A DNA stretch of 64,000 nucleotides, taken from assembly GCA_963781785.1 (NCBI GenBank), contig CAWAHD010000005.1, positions 1,860,001 to 1,924,000 on the forward strand, written 5' to 3'. Positions 1 through 8,344 of the stretch are shown piece after piece. Origin of the DNA: CAWAHD01 sp963781785. GTDB lineage: Bacteria > Planctomycetota > Planctomycetia > Isosphaerales > Isosphaeraceae. How positions within the stretch are numbered: the first letter of the stretch is position 1; each line of letters begins with the position of its first letter. A program made the translations under genes and the position numbers. The notes beneath the pieces are model-generated. The model saw only the letters and a program-made list of their open reading frames with translations. It had not been told where the DNA came from and ran no database searches.

Positions 1-703
1 GCCAACGTTCGGAAGCGGCGCCGTGGACGGCGCGGGCGGCGCGGGCACCAGGTCCTCGATGCGATCAAAGGGTGTCTCCACGTCACCTTTCTGAGACCAG
101 GCGCGGCCGCGCTGGTGATAGGCAAGGGCACAGGTCGGATCGAGCCGGATGGCCTCGCTGTAATCGGCGATGGCCTTGCCGAAGGCCTTCTTGTGTTCCA
201 GGAAGACGCGGGCCCTCGCGAGAAACGGCCCCGTCGTCTTGCCAGACAACCTGATGGCCTCGGTATAGTCGGCGATCGCCTTGTCGTACTCCGATTGCGA
301 TTCCCAGATCAAGCCGCGTCGATGGTACGCCTCGTGATTGCCGGGTTTGCTTTGAATCTCCCGGGTGTAGAATGCAATCGCATCCCCTAATATGACGATG
401 TCGCTCGTCCCAACCCAGCCGCTTACCGTTCCTGACTCAATGCTCACCAGATCACGGTCGATCTTGGTCACGGTGTCGATGCGAAAGGTGGCATCAAGGT
501 CCACAACCCTGGCGTCTGCCCGCAAGGGAGTGGGGTACTTCGTGACGACCTTCTGGCCGACCAAGGACGCTGGAGCCCGGTCGGCTTGCGGATTGGCACT
601 TTCGCGCGCCCGGCGGCCTGGGACTGGTGGAAGCTCCTTCGAACGAGACAACGGCCAGCAGGGTGACAAGAAGCTTGCCAAAACTTGGGCCCGTGGAGAT
701 CAT
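1..703 (-). CDS. Secreted SH3-like/TPR protein, 3' end cut by window edge
   Basis: The protein starts at 703 with a hydrophobic signal (GKLLVTLLAVVSF). After one frame change near 600-640 it continues as an SH3-like stretch (KVVTKYPTPLRADARVVDL to GWVGTSDIVIL) and then at least two TPR units (NHEAYHRRGLIWESQSEYDK; YDKAIADYTEAIRL; FGKAIADYSEAIRLDP). The order signal, SH3-like domain, TPRs matches the protein at 15927-17570, so the two are paralogues. TPRs mediate protein contacts; the client is unknown. The gene runs off the left edge. The frame change sits between the signal peptide and the body and could be a sequence error. Confidence 0.7.
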
Positions 704-853
704 GGAATCAAGCCTCTTATTGCCTTTTATCCTACCGTAAACGGAGCGAGCCGCTCATTCAAGGAGTCCGTGAAGCGATGGGTTTTTCTGACACCTTCGA
801 GCGTGGCTATCGGCCTCGCTAGAACACACCGGCGGCCGATGGATTGTTTCTGG

Positions 854-991
854 CTCCCTCTCCTTGGGGAGAGGGCTGGGGTGAGGGGCGAACCCCACCG
901 TGAGCCTTCTCAATTTGAATCGTCCGATGCCCATCCTCGCTCAACTTGATCAACCGGACCCTCACCCCAGCCCTCTTCCGGCGGGAGAGGG
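854..991. repeat. Inverted pair of C-rich palindromic repeats
   Basis: The copy at 854-888 contains a perfect 8-bp hairpin (CCCTCTCC, ttgg, GGAGAGGG) followed by CTGGGGTGAGGG. The copy at 959-991 reads CCCTCACCCCAGCCCTCTTCC and is the same unit in reverse orientation. Related units occur near 20855-21030 and 30709-30748, all outside genes. They resemble dispersed REP-like sequences. The IS630 element lies 3 bp beyond the second copy. Confidence 0.7.
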
Positions 992-996
992 AGCTA

Positions 997-2235
997 GTGT
1001 CTCTGGACAGAAAACCTGCACGAAATTCGCGCACATGGCTAAGCTGGTAGTGATAGGCCAGGTCAACTGGAGGGATCCTACCATGCGCGGCCGAAAACCC
1101 AATCGATTCCGCGTTCGTCCCGGCGACGCATCTGAGCTGTTGCAGATCGCTCGGAGCCAGGGCCTCCCGTGGTTTCAGGTGCAACGCGCTCGGATCGTCT
1201 TAGCGCGGGCAGCGGGCAACAGAACCGTGGCCGTGGCTGATCAATTCCAGTGCGATGAAGCCACGGTTTGGAGAGCCTGCCGTCGGTATGGAACCAATGG
1301 CATTGCTGGCCTACTCGCTGACGGTCGGAAGGATCATTCGGGGCGACCGGCCACGATTTCCCCCCCTCCAGCGCGCTCAGATTGTCGAACTGGCCTGCTT
1401 GGAACCCTTGGCCAAAGGACTGCACGTCACCCACTGGTCTAGTGAAGACCTGGCGCGCCAGGCCATGGCTGACGGGATCGTTGTAACGATCAGTCCCAGG
1501 ACGATCCAGCGGATACTCGATGATGTTGACCTGCAACCCCATCGGACGCGGTACTGGCGAACCACTCGCGCCAACGCGCGATTCAAGAGGCGGGCAGAGA
1601 AGGTCCTCTGGTGCTACGGGAACGCCGTGCGGCTCGCTGCGCACGGGATCTGGGTCGTGTGTGCTGACGAGATGCCCAGTTGCCAAGTTCTGGAGCGCGT
1701 GCCAATTCGCCGCGCCGTCCCTGGCTCGATCGAGCAGGTGGAGCACGACTACATCCGACACGGCACGGTCAACATCCTGAACTTCCTGATGGTCCATAGC
1801 GGAAAGATGGAGACCATTTGCTTGGAAGCCAACGACGCCGAGCACTACGTTGCAGCATTGAGGCATTTTCGCAGGCGCCACCACCGGCTCAAGGGCATCT
1901 ATTTGGTACACGATGGCGGTTCGAGCCACATCGCCCAAGCCACCAGGGACTACTTCGCTAGATGTGACGCTTGGTGGCGTCCCCGCTTGACGCCGGCCCG
2001 CGCGTCCTGGCTCGATCAAGCGGAGCTGCTCAATCATGCGTTCGGTCGCCGCTATCTGAAGCGCGGATCGTGGGCAAGTCGCGGGGCTTATATTGAGCAT
2101 GTCATGACTTCATGGCAGGAGTACAACAGGCTCTACGCCCACCCATTCGAGTGGACTTGGACCAACCACAAAATGAGACGATGGTATGCGGAGCATGCGG
2201 TCTGAATTTCGTGCAGGTTTTCTGTCCAGGGACAC
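997..2235 (+). mobile_element. IS630-family insertion sequence, complete with ends
   Basis: The element is 1239 bp. Its 32-bp terminal inverted repeats (997-1028 and 2204-2235) differ at one base. It is flanked by direct TA dinucleotides (995-996, 2236-2237), and the joined flanks read CTAG, the known IS630-family target with TA duplication. It carries one transposase gene whose stop codon lies in the right repeat. Intact ends and a visible target duplication suggest recent insertion; the transposase reading frame is interrupted once (see 1083-2205). Confidence 0.92.
1083..2205 (+). CDS. IS630-family DDE transposase, read in two frames
   Basis: The start ATG follows GGAGGG at 1069-1074. The first part (1083 to about 1362) is a helix-turn-helix DNA-binding region of the IS630 type (VQRARIVLARAAGNRTVAVA, then ATVWRACRRYGTNGIAGL). 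The catalytic part lies in the +1 frame: DDE acidic residues in VCADEMPS, YLVHDGGS and WLDQAELLNHAF. The change occurs at a run of seven C (1360-1366); slippage by +1 on CCC-C joins the parts smoothly. It may be programmed frameshifting, a mutation or a homopolymer error. The joined protein is about 370 residues, normal for the family. Confidence 0.88.
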
Positions 2236-2396
2236 TAGTATCTGGTAGCGCCGGGGCTCTCACGCAGGCCACGGTCTCTGGTGGCGAGTCATTCGATTCG
2301 CAGGGCCGTGCTGCTGCAGTCGAAATCTCACTGCGGCCCTCCCCAGGGCGTGGGAGCTATTGCGGACGAGAATCCCTCCCTTCCCAGGAGAATACG

Positions 2397-2930
2397 ATGA
2401 AAGCGAAGCGTCTGTTACCGGCCCTGGTGCTCCTGATGTTTTCGGCGGGTGCCGTGTCGGCACCGCCCGATGACGACGCCTGGAAGCCGTATCGCTTCCT
2501 CGTCGGCGACTGGACCGGCGAGGGTGGCGGCGAGCCCGGCAAGGGGTCGGGACGGTTCTCGTTCGCCTGGGACCTCCAGGAAAAGGTCCTCCTGCGGCGG
2601 AATCGAGCCGAGTATCCCGCCGCTCAAGGCCGGCCAACCGTCGTGCATGACGACCTCATGGTTATTTATCGCGCCGATCGAGCCGGTCCGACCAAGGCGA
2701 TTTACTTCGACAGCGAAGGCCACGTGATCAACTACGCCGTGTCGCTTTCAGACGACAGCCGGACGCTCACCTTCCTGAGCGACGTCGTATCGGCCGCGCC
2801 TCGGTTTCGATTGTCTTACACCAAGGAGAAAGACGACTCGATCAAGATCAAGTTTGAGATCGCGCCTCCCGGCAAGCCCGACGGCTTCATGACGTATCTC
2901 GAAGGCAGCGCTCAAAGAACCCGCAAATGA
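2397..2930 (+). CDS. Secreted lipocalin-like protein (177 aa)
   Basis: ATG at 2397 follows AGGAG at 2386-2390. Residues 1-20 form a signal peptide (LLPALVLLMFSAGAVSA). The mature part begins WKPYRFLVGDWTGEG, typical of small secreted lipocalin/THAP4-like beta-barrels that open with LxGxWxGxG, and continues with alternating strands (LTFLSDVVSAAPRFRLSY). No catalytic motif is visible. It stands alone downstream of the IS element, with about 160 bp between the IS end and its start. The exact ligand or reaction cannot be told from sequence. Confidence 0.8.
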   Translation: MKAKRLLPALVLLMFSAGAVSAPPDDDAWKPYRFLVGDWTGEGGGEPGKGSGRFSFAWDLQEKVLLRRNRAEYPAAQGRPTVVHDDLMVIYRADRAGPTKAIYFDSEGHVINYAVSLSDDSRTLTFLSDVVSAAPRFRLSYTKEKDDSIKIKFEIAPPGKPDGFMTYLEGSAQRTRK

Positions 2931-3123
2931 TGTTCGGTCCATTCGCCCTCTCGCGGATCCGGAGACCAACCGCAAAGGGACGACCGTGTCGTAACGACAA
3001 CGGGTCGCTCAGAAACGAGCGCCGCCGGTCACCGAGGATGAAAAGGTCGGTCAAATCGTGGGACCAAACTTCGACGTGTACCTCGGCTGGGGATGGTGGT
3101 ACCGAGGTTACGGCTGACGGTTT

Positions 3124-3351
3124 CTAGCGCTTCCTGGCTCTTGCCAGAAGCTCGCGATGAGCCTCCTCGTAGGATCGCTTCAAGCCGGTCGCGGTCGCCG
3201 CGCAACCATCATCGCCTGCTCGGATCGCCCGGACACGCACGGCTTCCCAGTAGCGAATACTCGCCTCGACGGTTGGCAGATGCTCTCTCCGCGGGACGTC
3301 GGCGGGCGATGGGGGAAACGGAGGAAGACTGTCTGCGTCCCCGGATCGCAT
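3124..3351 (-). CDS. Small hypothetical protein (75 aa)
   Basis: Not recognised. The C-terminal half is charged and helical (YWEAVRVRAIRAGDD, then SYEEAHRELLARARKR), while the N-terminus is proline-rich. The sequence upstream of the start has only a weak purine stretch (GGCGGAG). It could be a small DNA- or protein-binding helical protein or a chance reading frame in GC-rich DNA. Confidence 0.35.
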   Translation of the reverse strand: MRSGDADSLPPFPPSPADVPRREHLPTVEASIRYWEAVRVRAIRAGDDGCAATATGLKRSYEEAHRELLARARKR

Positions 3352-3804
3352 AACGATGACTCCGCCCCGTTGTCACGGCATTCCTTGGTATCGGTCTGGC
3401 TCCGGCACCGCGATCGAGGGCACTCCCTGACTCAACCCTATGTCAAGGGCGAAGGACGTCAAATCCGGGCCGGGTGTCGTGTGTTCTTCGCTCAACATCG
3501 TCCGGATGAAGGAGCTTCCGGAATTCATTCGATCCATCTGTCTCCGGGGCTCCTCCGTTCCCGTTATTGATCGTGCGCGACAACGTGATCTTTCGTTGAA
3601 CGCGCGGCGGCATCTTGCTCGTCACCGCGCGCGATGCTTCAATTGAACGCGACCGCCACGCCGTCGCCGCTGGTGACGGACCGGACCCGGAGGGGCCAAT
3701 CCAGCCCGAGGCGAAGCCGATCACTCATTGGTCAGGTCGACCCGCGACGCGTCACGACCTCTTCTTTCATCCCAAGACACTCGACACTCAGGAGACGCGG
3801 TCTC
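3352..3804. other. Intergenic stretch with no recognised gene
   Basis: No reading frame here has a recognisable product or good codon pattern. It precedes the ASST-like gene at 3805 and should hold the promoter of the 3.8-14.3 kb cluster, but I see no clear promoter boxes. Confidence 0.4.
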
Positions 3805-6087
3805 ATGAAACCTCGGACCGGGCCCATGGCTCAGCTTGTCGCAAAGTTCAGCGTGGCCGCCACCATGGCGATGGCACTGGCGATGCTCGGTGCGCTCTTG
3901 CCCAGCGTGAGCGCCGGCCTGTCTCCTGCCGATGAATCGGCCCAGGATCAGGGCAAAACCAAGACGCCCCCGAACGGCGAGCCGGCCAAGCCGGCCCCGG
4001 CCAAGCTCGGGTTGCTCCAGAACGACCCCCGGGCATTCCAGGGGTATACCCTGATCGCGCCCATGTTCTCAAAGACGACTTATTTGATCGACATGCAGGG
4101 AAGGGTTGTGCGGACGTGGGAGAGCGACTGCACGCCGGGTGTGAGTGCTTATCTCCTCGAGAACGGGCACTTGCTCCGCCCCGGTGCCCAGCAACAGCAG
4201 CCGTCCGGCTTCGGCCCCGGGGCCGGCGGGCGAGTTCAAGAGTTCGACTGGGATGGCCAGCTCCTCTGGGACTTGAAATATGCCAGTGACACCCGTCTCC
4301 CGCACCACGACGTGACCAGGCTGCCCAACGGCAACGTCCTGATGATCGTCTGGGAGAAGAAGACGAAAGCGGACGTCATCGCCGCAGGGCGCCGGCCGGA
4401 CCTGGTCGGTAACGCAGGCCTGCATCCCGACTACTTGATCGAGATGAAGCCGACCGGCAAGACCACCGGCGAGATCGTCTGGGAATGGCACCTCTGGGAC
4501 CACCTGATCCAGGACCACGACCGATCGAAGCCCAACTTCGGCAACGTCGCCGACCACCCCGAGCTCGTCGACCTCAACTTCGCCGCCGGCGAGGGCCCGA
4601 TCGCCCCGATGATGGCCACCAAGGATGGCGTCGCCAAGCTCCGGTCTCTCGGTTACCTCGGCAACTCGCCAGCACCGCCGGCCAAGGGTGCGGCCAAGCC
4701 CGACGCCGAGGAAAAGGACAAGGAAAAGGCCGGGCCCGAGCCGAAGGACAAACCCAAATCCGCGACAAAAGAGAAGTCGAAATCCGGGCCCGGTGGAGGC
4801 CGGCCGGGCACGAGTGCCGACTGGACCCACTTCAACGCCATCGCCTACAACCCCGAATTCGACCAGATCGTGGTGAGCGTGCACTCATTCAGTGAGATCT
4901 GGATCATCGACCACAGCACAACGACCGCCGAAGCCGCCAGCCACAAGGGCGGCAAGAGCGGCAAGGGGGGCGACCTGCTCTACCGCTGGGGCAACCCGCG
5001 TGCGTACCGGGGCGGCTCGAAGATGGACCAGCGGCTGTTCAACCAGCACAATGCCCACTGGATCACGCACGGTCTTCGGGGTGAAGGCCACCTGCTCATC
5101 TTCAACAACGGCAGCGGCCGGCCGGGCGGCGATTCGTCGTCGGTCGACGAGATCGTGCTTCCCGTGGACTCGCAGGGACAGTACTCGCGCAATCGGCGAA
5201 GTCCCTACGGCCCAACGCAGGCGGTCTGGAGCTACAGTGCACCCAAGAAGTCGGACTTCTACTCCTTCTTCATCTCCGGGGCACAGCGGCTTCCCAACGG
5301 GAACACACTCATTTGCTCAGGTTTCAATGGAGTGGTCTTCGAGGTGACGCCGGACAAGGAAACTGTCTGGAAATACGCAAATCCCGTCGCGGGGAGTCCG
5401 GGTGGCCCCGGCGGTCCCGGCGGTCCGCGTGGCATCGATCTGTTCCCCTTTTTCATCCGCGGCCAGCTCGACCTGACGAGCGACCAGAGCAAACAGATTG
5501 AGGAATTTCAGAAGGAGCTCGACGGCAAGCTCAACAAGACGCTCAATGACGCCCAGAAGAAGCAGGTCCGGGAGATCAATCCCTTCGGCCCGGGAGGCTT
5601 CGCAGCGCTCCCATTGCCGGGCCAGATCATCTCGAAGACGACCATGACAGCGCTCAAGCCGTCGGCCAACCAGAAGAAGCAGCTCGACGACCTTCAGAAG
5701 GAGGTCGACGCCAAGCTCGACAAGCTGCTGACGGCCGATCAGAAGAAGCAGCTCAAAGAGATGCAGGAAAACTTCGGCCGCGGCGGACCGTTCGCGTTCG
5801 GACCTCCCGGCGGTGGCGGGCCACCGCCAGGACCAGGCGGACCGCCGCCCGGACCGGGCGGACCACGACCCAAAGGCCAGGCAGGACCGCCACCCAAAGG
5901 CCAGGCAGGACCTCCGCGCGGCCCGGGCGGGCCGATTATGGGGAATACCTTGTTCCGCGCCTATCGCTACGGCCCCGATTTCCCGGGGCTCGCCGGCAAG
6001 ACGCTCAAATCAGGCAAGACGATTGAAGAGATGGAAGCGATCAAGAAGGCAAAGGAAGCGAAAAAGCCAAGCGAGGCGAAGAAGTAA
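3805..6087 (+). CDS. Aryl-sulfotransferase (ASST)-like protein with CpxP-like helices (760 aa)
   Basis: ATG at 3805 follows CAGGAG. An N-terminal signal (VAATMAMALAMLGALLPSVSA) directs export. The body matches the beta-propeller ASST family, which moves sulfuryl groups between phenolic compounds: YLIDMQGRVVRTWES, LPHHDVTRLPNGNVLMIVWE, WTHFNAIAYNPEFDQIVVSV, EIWIIDHSTT, FNQHNAHWITHG and AQRLPNGNTLICSG. Histidines in these motifs are candidate catalytic residues. Near residues 550-660 two Spy/CpxP-like helical units (LTSDQSKQIEEFQKELDGKL; SANQKKQLDDLQKEVDAKLD) are inserted, then a Pro/Gly-rich linker and a C-terminal block (GNTLFRAYRYGPDFPGLAGK). The next gene is a tandem paralogue lacking the helices. 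Donor and acceptor are unknown. Confidence 0.85.
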   Translation: MKPRTGPMAQLVAKFSVAATMAMALAMLGALLPSVSAGLSPADESAQDQGKTKTPPNGEPAKPAPAKLGLLQNDPRAFQGYTLIAPMFSKTTYLIDMQGRVVRTWESDCTPGVSAYLLENGHLLRPGAQQQQPSGFGPGAGGRVQEFDWDGQLLWDLKYASDTRLPHHDVTRLPNGNVLMIVWEKKTKADVIAAGRRPDLVGNAGLHPDYLIEMKPTGKTTGEIVWEWHLWDHLIQDHDRSKPNFGNVADHPELVDLNFAAGEGPIAPMMATKDGVAKLRSLGYLGNSPAPPAKGAAKPDAEEKDKEKAGPEPKDKPKSATKEKSKSGPGGGRPGTSADWTHFNAIAYNPEFDQIVVSVHSFSEIWIIDHSTTTAEAASHKGGKSGKGGDLLYRWGNPRAYRGGSKMDQRLFNQHNAHWITHGLRGEGHLLIFNNGSGRPGGDSSSVDEIVLPVDSQGQYSRNRRSPYGPTQAVWSYSAPKKSDFYSFFISGAQRLPNGNTLICSGFNGVVFEVTPDKETVWKYANPVAGSPGGPGGPGGPRGIDLFPFFIRGQLDLTSDQSKQIEEFQKELDGKLNKTLNDAQKKQVREINPFGPGGFAALPLPGQIISKTTMTALKPSANQKKQLDDLQKEVDAKLDKLLTADQKKQLKEMQENFGRGGPFAFGPPGGGGPPPGPGGPPPGPGGPRPKGQAGPPPKGQAGPPRGPGGPIMGNTLFRAYRYGPDFPGLAGKTLKSGKTIEEMEAIKKAKEAKKPSEAKK

Positions 6088-6418
6088 GGGCGCTCGCCCG
6101 GTACGGCCGCACCTCCAGAAGAAATTGCGGAGATCGTAAGAGCGGCAAGCCCCGCATCGGGATTGGGGGTAATTGGTCGCCGCCAAAGGTGATACTGCGA
6201 GTTGAGTGTGCCCGGTACTCCGCCAGGGAGCTGGGCGGAACGCACGAGCAGGGGCCAATCCAGCAACAGATGACGCCCATTGTTAAGAGACGGTAACATG
6301 CCAAATCCGAACAGCACGGCGAACCAGGCCGGCGGCGCTCGGCGCTCGATCGTTGTGCGCGCCTCGGCGCAGTTTGTGCAGCCAGTGCGAATCAAAAGCG
6401 CAGAGTACGAACCACACG
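6088..6418. other. Spacer between the ASST paralogues
   Basis: About 330 bp with no gene and no obvious hairpin or repeat. Its length allows a separate promoter for the second ASST copy. Confidence 0.4.
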
Positions 6419-8344
6419 ATGACGAAGGCCAGCGCCACTCGCCAATCGAACGGCACGAAGGTCAGCATCGCGGCAAATCTGGTGATCTTGCTGGCGACGC
6501 TCGGTGCGATGCCGCCTCCCGTCCCCGGCGGCTCGTCTTCTGGTGTCGACGAGGCGCCCGACGCGGTGAACGCCGACTCGCCCGCGAAACCAAATCCATC
6601 GCATTCCTCTCCCGCAAAAATGGGGCTGCTCCTCAACGATTCCCGGGCGTACCACGGATATACCTTGATCGCGCCCATGTTTTCCAAGACGACTTATCTG
6701 ATCGATATGGACGGTCACGTCGTGCAGACCTGGGAGAGCGACTACACCCCGGCCATGAGCGCTTACCTCCTCGACAACGGGCACCTGCTGCGCCCCGGCA
6801 CACAACGGCCGACGCCCTCCGGTTTCGGCCCCGGTGCCGGCGGGCTGGTTCAAGAATTCGACTGGAATGGCCGGCTTGTCTGGGACTTCAAGCACGTCGA
6901 CTACCAACACATGCCGCATCACGACGTCGCCAAGCTGCCCAACGGAAACGTGCTCTTGATCGTCTGGGAGACCAAGTCGCGAGATCAGGTGATTGCCGCG
7001 GGTCGGTGGCCGGACTTCGTCAGTGTCATGGGCCTGCATGCCGACTCCCTGATCGAGGTCAAGCCCACCGGCAAGACCACCGGCGAAATTGTCTGGGAAT
7101 GGCACGTGTGGGATCACCTGGTCCAGGAGCACGACCGGTCGAAGCCGAGCTACGCCAACGTGTCCGACCACCCCGAGCTCATCGATCTGAACTTCGCCAC
7201 CGGCGACGGACCGATCGCCGCGATGATGGCCACCAGCGACGGAATTGCGATGCTGCGATCGCTTGGTTACCTCGGCAGCTCGCCGGCGCCGTCGGCCAGG
7301 CCCCAAGCTGGCGAAACGGCAAAATCCGAGCCCGAGCCAGACCGGAAACCCCCATCAGGGTCCGGCGACAGTTCGAGGCCCGCGCCCTTCCAGGGCCGGC
7401 CCGATACCAATCCCGACTGGACCCACTTCAACGCCGTTGCCTACGACCCTGAACTCGACCAGATCGTCGTGAGCGTGCACGCGTTCAGCGAGATCTGGAT
7501 CATCGACCACAGCACGACGACCGCCGAAGCAGCCAGCCACAAGGGGGGCAAGAGCGGCAAGGGGGGTGACCTCCTCTACCGCTGGGGCAACCCGCGTGCG
7601 TACCGGAACGGCTCGAAAATGGACCAGCGCCTCTTCAACCAACACAATGCCCACTGGATCACGCCCGGTCCAGACGGTGAACGGCACATGCTGGTCTTCA
7701 ACAACGGCAGCGGCCGCCCGGGCGGGGACTCGTCATCGGTCGACGAGATCGTCCTGCCGGTGGATTCACAGGGAAACTACGCTCACAATCCCCGAGGCCC
7801 ATTCGGCCCGACCGAGCCGGATTGGACCTATAGCCCGCCGAAGAAGTCCAGCTTCTACTCCTTCCTCATCTCCGGGGCACAGCGGCTTCCCAACGGGAAT
7901 ACGCTCATCTGCTCGGGTGTTAATGGATTGGTCTTCGAGTTGACTTCGGGTGAGGAGGTGGTCTGGAAATACGCGAACCCGGTCGTGGGGAATCCCGACG
8001 ACTTCAGCGGTTTCCGGGCGATACCGTCCGCGGGCAAAAGCCGACCGCCAGGCGGATTCGTCAGACCACAGCCCAGAGCCAAGGGAGCACAACCGCTCGT
8101 ACCCGGCAGACCACCACAAAAAGCGAAGGGCACACCAAAACACAACGCCCCGGACGGCCCCTGGCGTGGTATGATGGGCAACACGCTTTTCCGGGCCTAT
8201 CGGTATGGTCCCGGTTTCCCGGGGCTCGCCGGCAAGAACCTGAAGCCGGGCAAGACGATTGAAGAGATCGAGGCTCTGAAAGAGGCGAACGAGTCGCCCA
8301 GGTCCGGCCAGGCGATAAAAGCAGAGGACACTGCGAAGAAGTGA
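6419..8344 (+). CDS. Aryl-sulfotransferase (ASST)-like protein, tandem paralogue (641 aa)
   Basis: I chose ATG 6419 because a signal-like stretch (VSIAANLVILLATLGAM) follows. The propeller shares nearly every motif with the upstream copy (YLIDMDGHVVQTWES, MPHHDVAKLPNGNVLLIVWE, WTHFNAVAYDPELDQIVVSV, FNQHNAHWITPG, AQRLPNGNTLICSG) and the C-terminal GNTLFRAYRYGPGFPGLAGK block. The CpxP-like helices and the long Pro/Gly linker are absent. DNA identity between the copies is very high in the centre (about 4905-5010 against 7495-7605), indicating recent duplication or gene conversion. Its stop overlaps the next start (GTGA), so translation of the phosphodiesterase is probably coupled. Confidence 0.85.
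   Translation: MTKASATRQSNGTKVSIAANLVILLATLGAMPPPVPGGSSSGVDEAPDAVNADSPAKPNPSHSSPAKMGLLLNDSRAYHGYTLIAPMFSKTTYLIDMDGHVVQTWESDYTPAMSAYLLDNGHLLRPGTQRPTPSGFGPGAGGLVQEFDWNGRLVWDFKHVDYQHMPHHDVAKLPNGNVLLIVWETKSRDQVIAAGRWPDFVSVMGLHADSLIEVKPTGKTTGEIVWEWHVWDHLVQEHDRSKPSYANVSDHPELIDLNFATGDGPIAAMMATSDGIAMLRSLGYLGSSPAPSARPQAGETAKSEPEPDRKPPSGSGDSSRPAPFQGRPDTNPDWTHFNAVAYDPELDQIVVSVHAFSEIWIIDHSTTTAEAASHKGGKSGKGGDLLYRWGNPRAYRNGSKMDQRLFNQHNAHWITPGPDGERHMLVFNNGSGRPGGDSSSVDEIVLPVDSQGNYAHNPRGPFGPTEPDWTYSPPKKSSFYSFLISGAQRLPNGNTLICSGVNGLVFELTSGEEVVWKYANPVVGNPDDFSGFRAIPSAGKSRPPGGFVRPQPRAKGAQPLVPGRPPQKAKGTPKHNAPDGPWRGMMGNTLFRAYRYGPGFPGLAGKNLKPGKTIEEIEALKEANESPRSGQAIKAEDTAKK

Noticed and set aside
1078..2100. Long open frame on the minus strand opposite the transposase
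   Set aside because: It is antisense to a clear DDE transposase, has no recognisable product and reflects high GC content.
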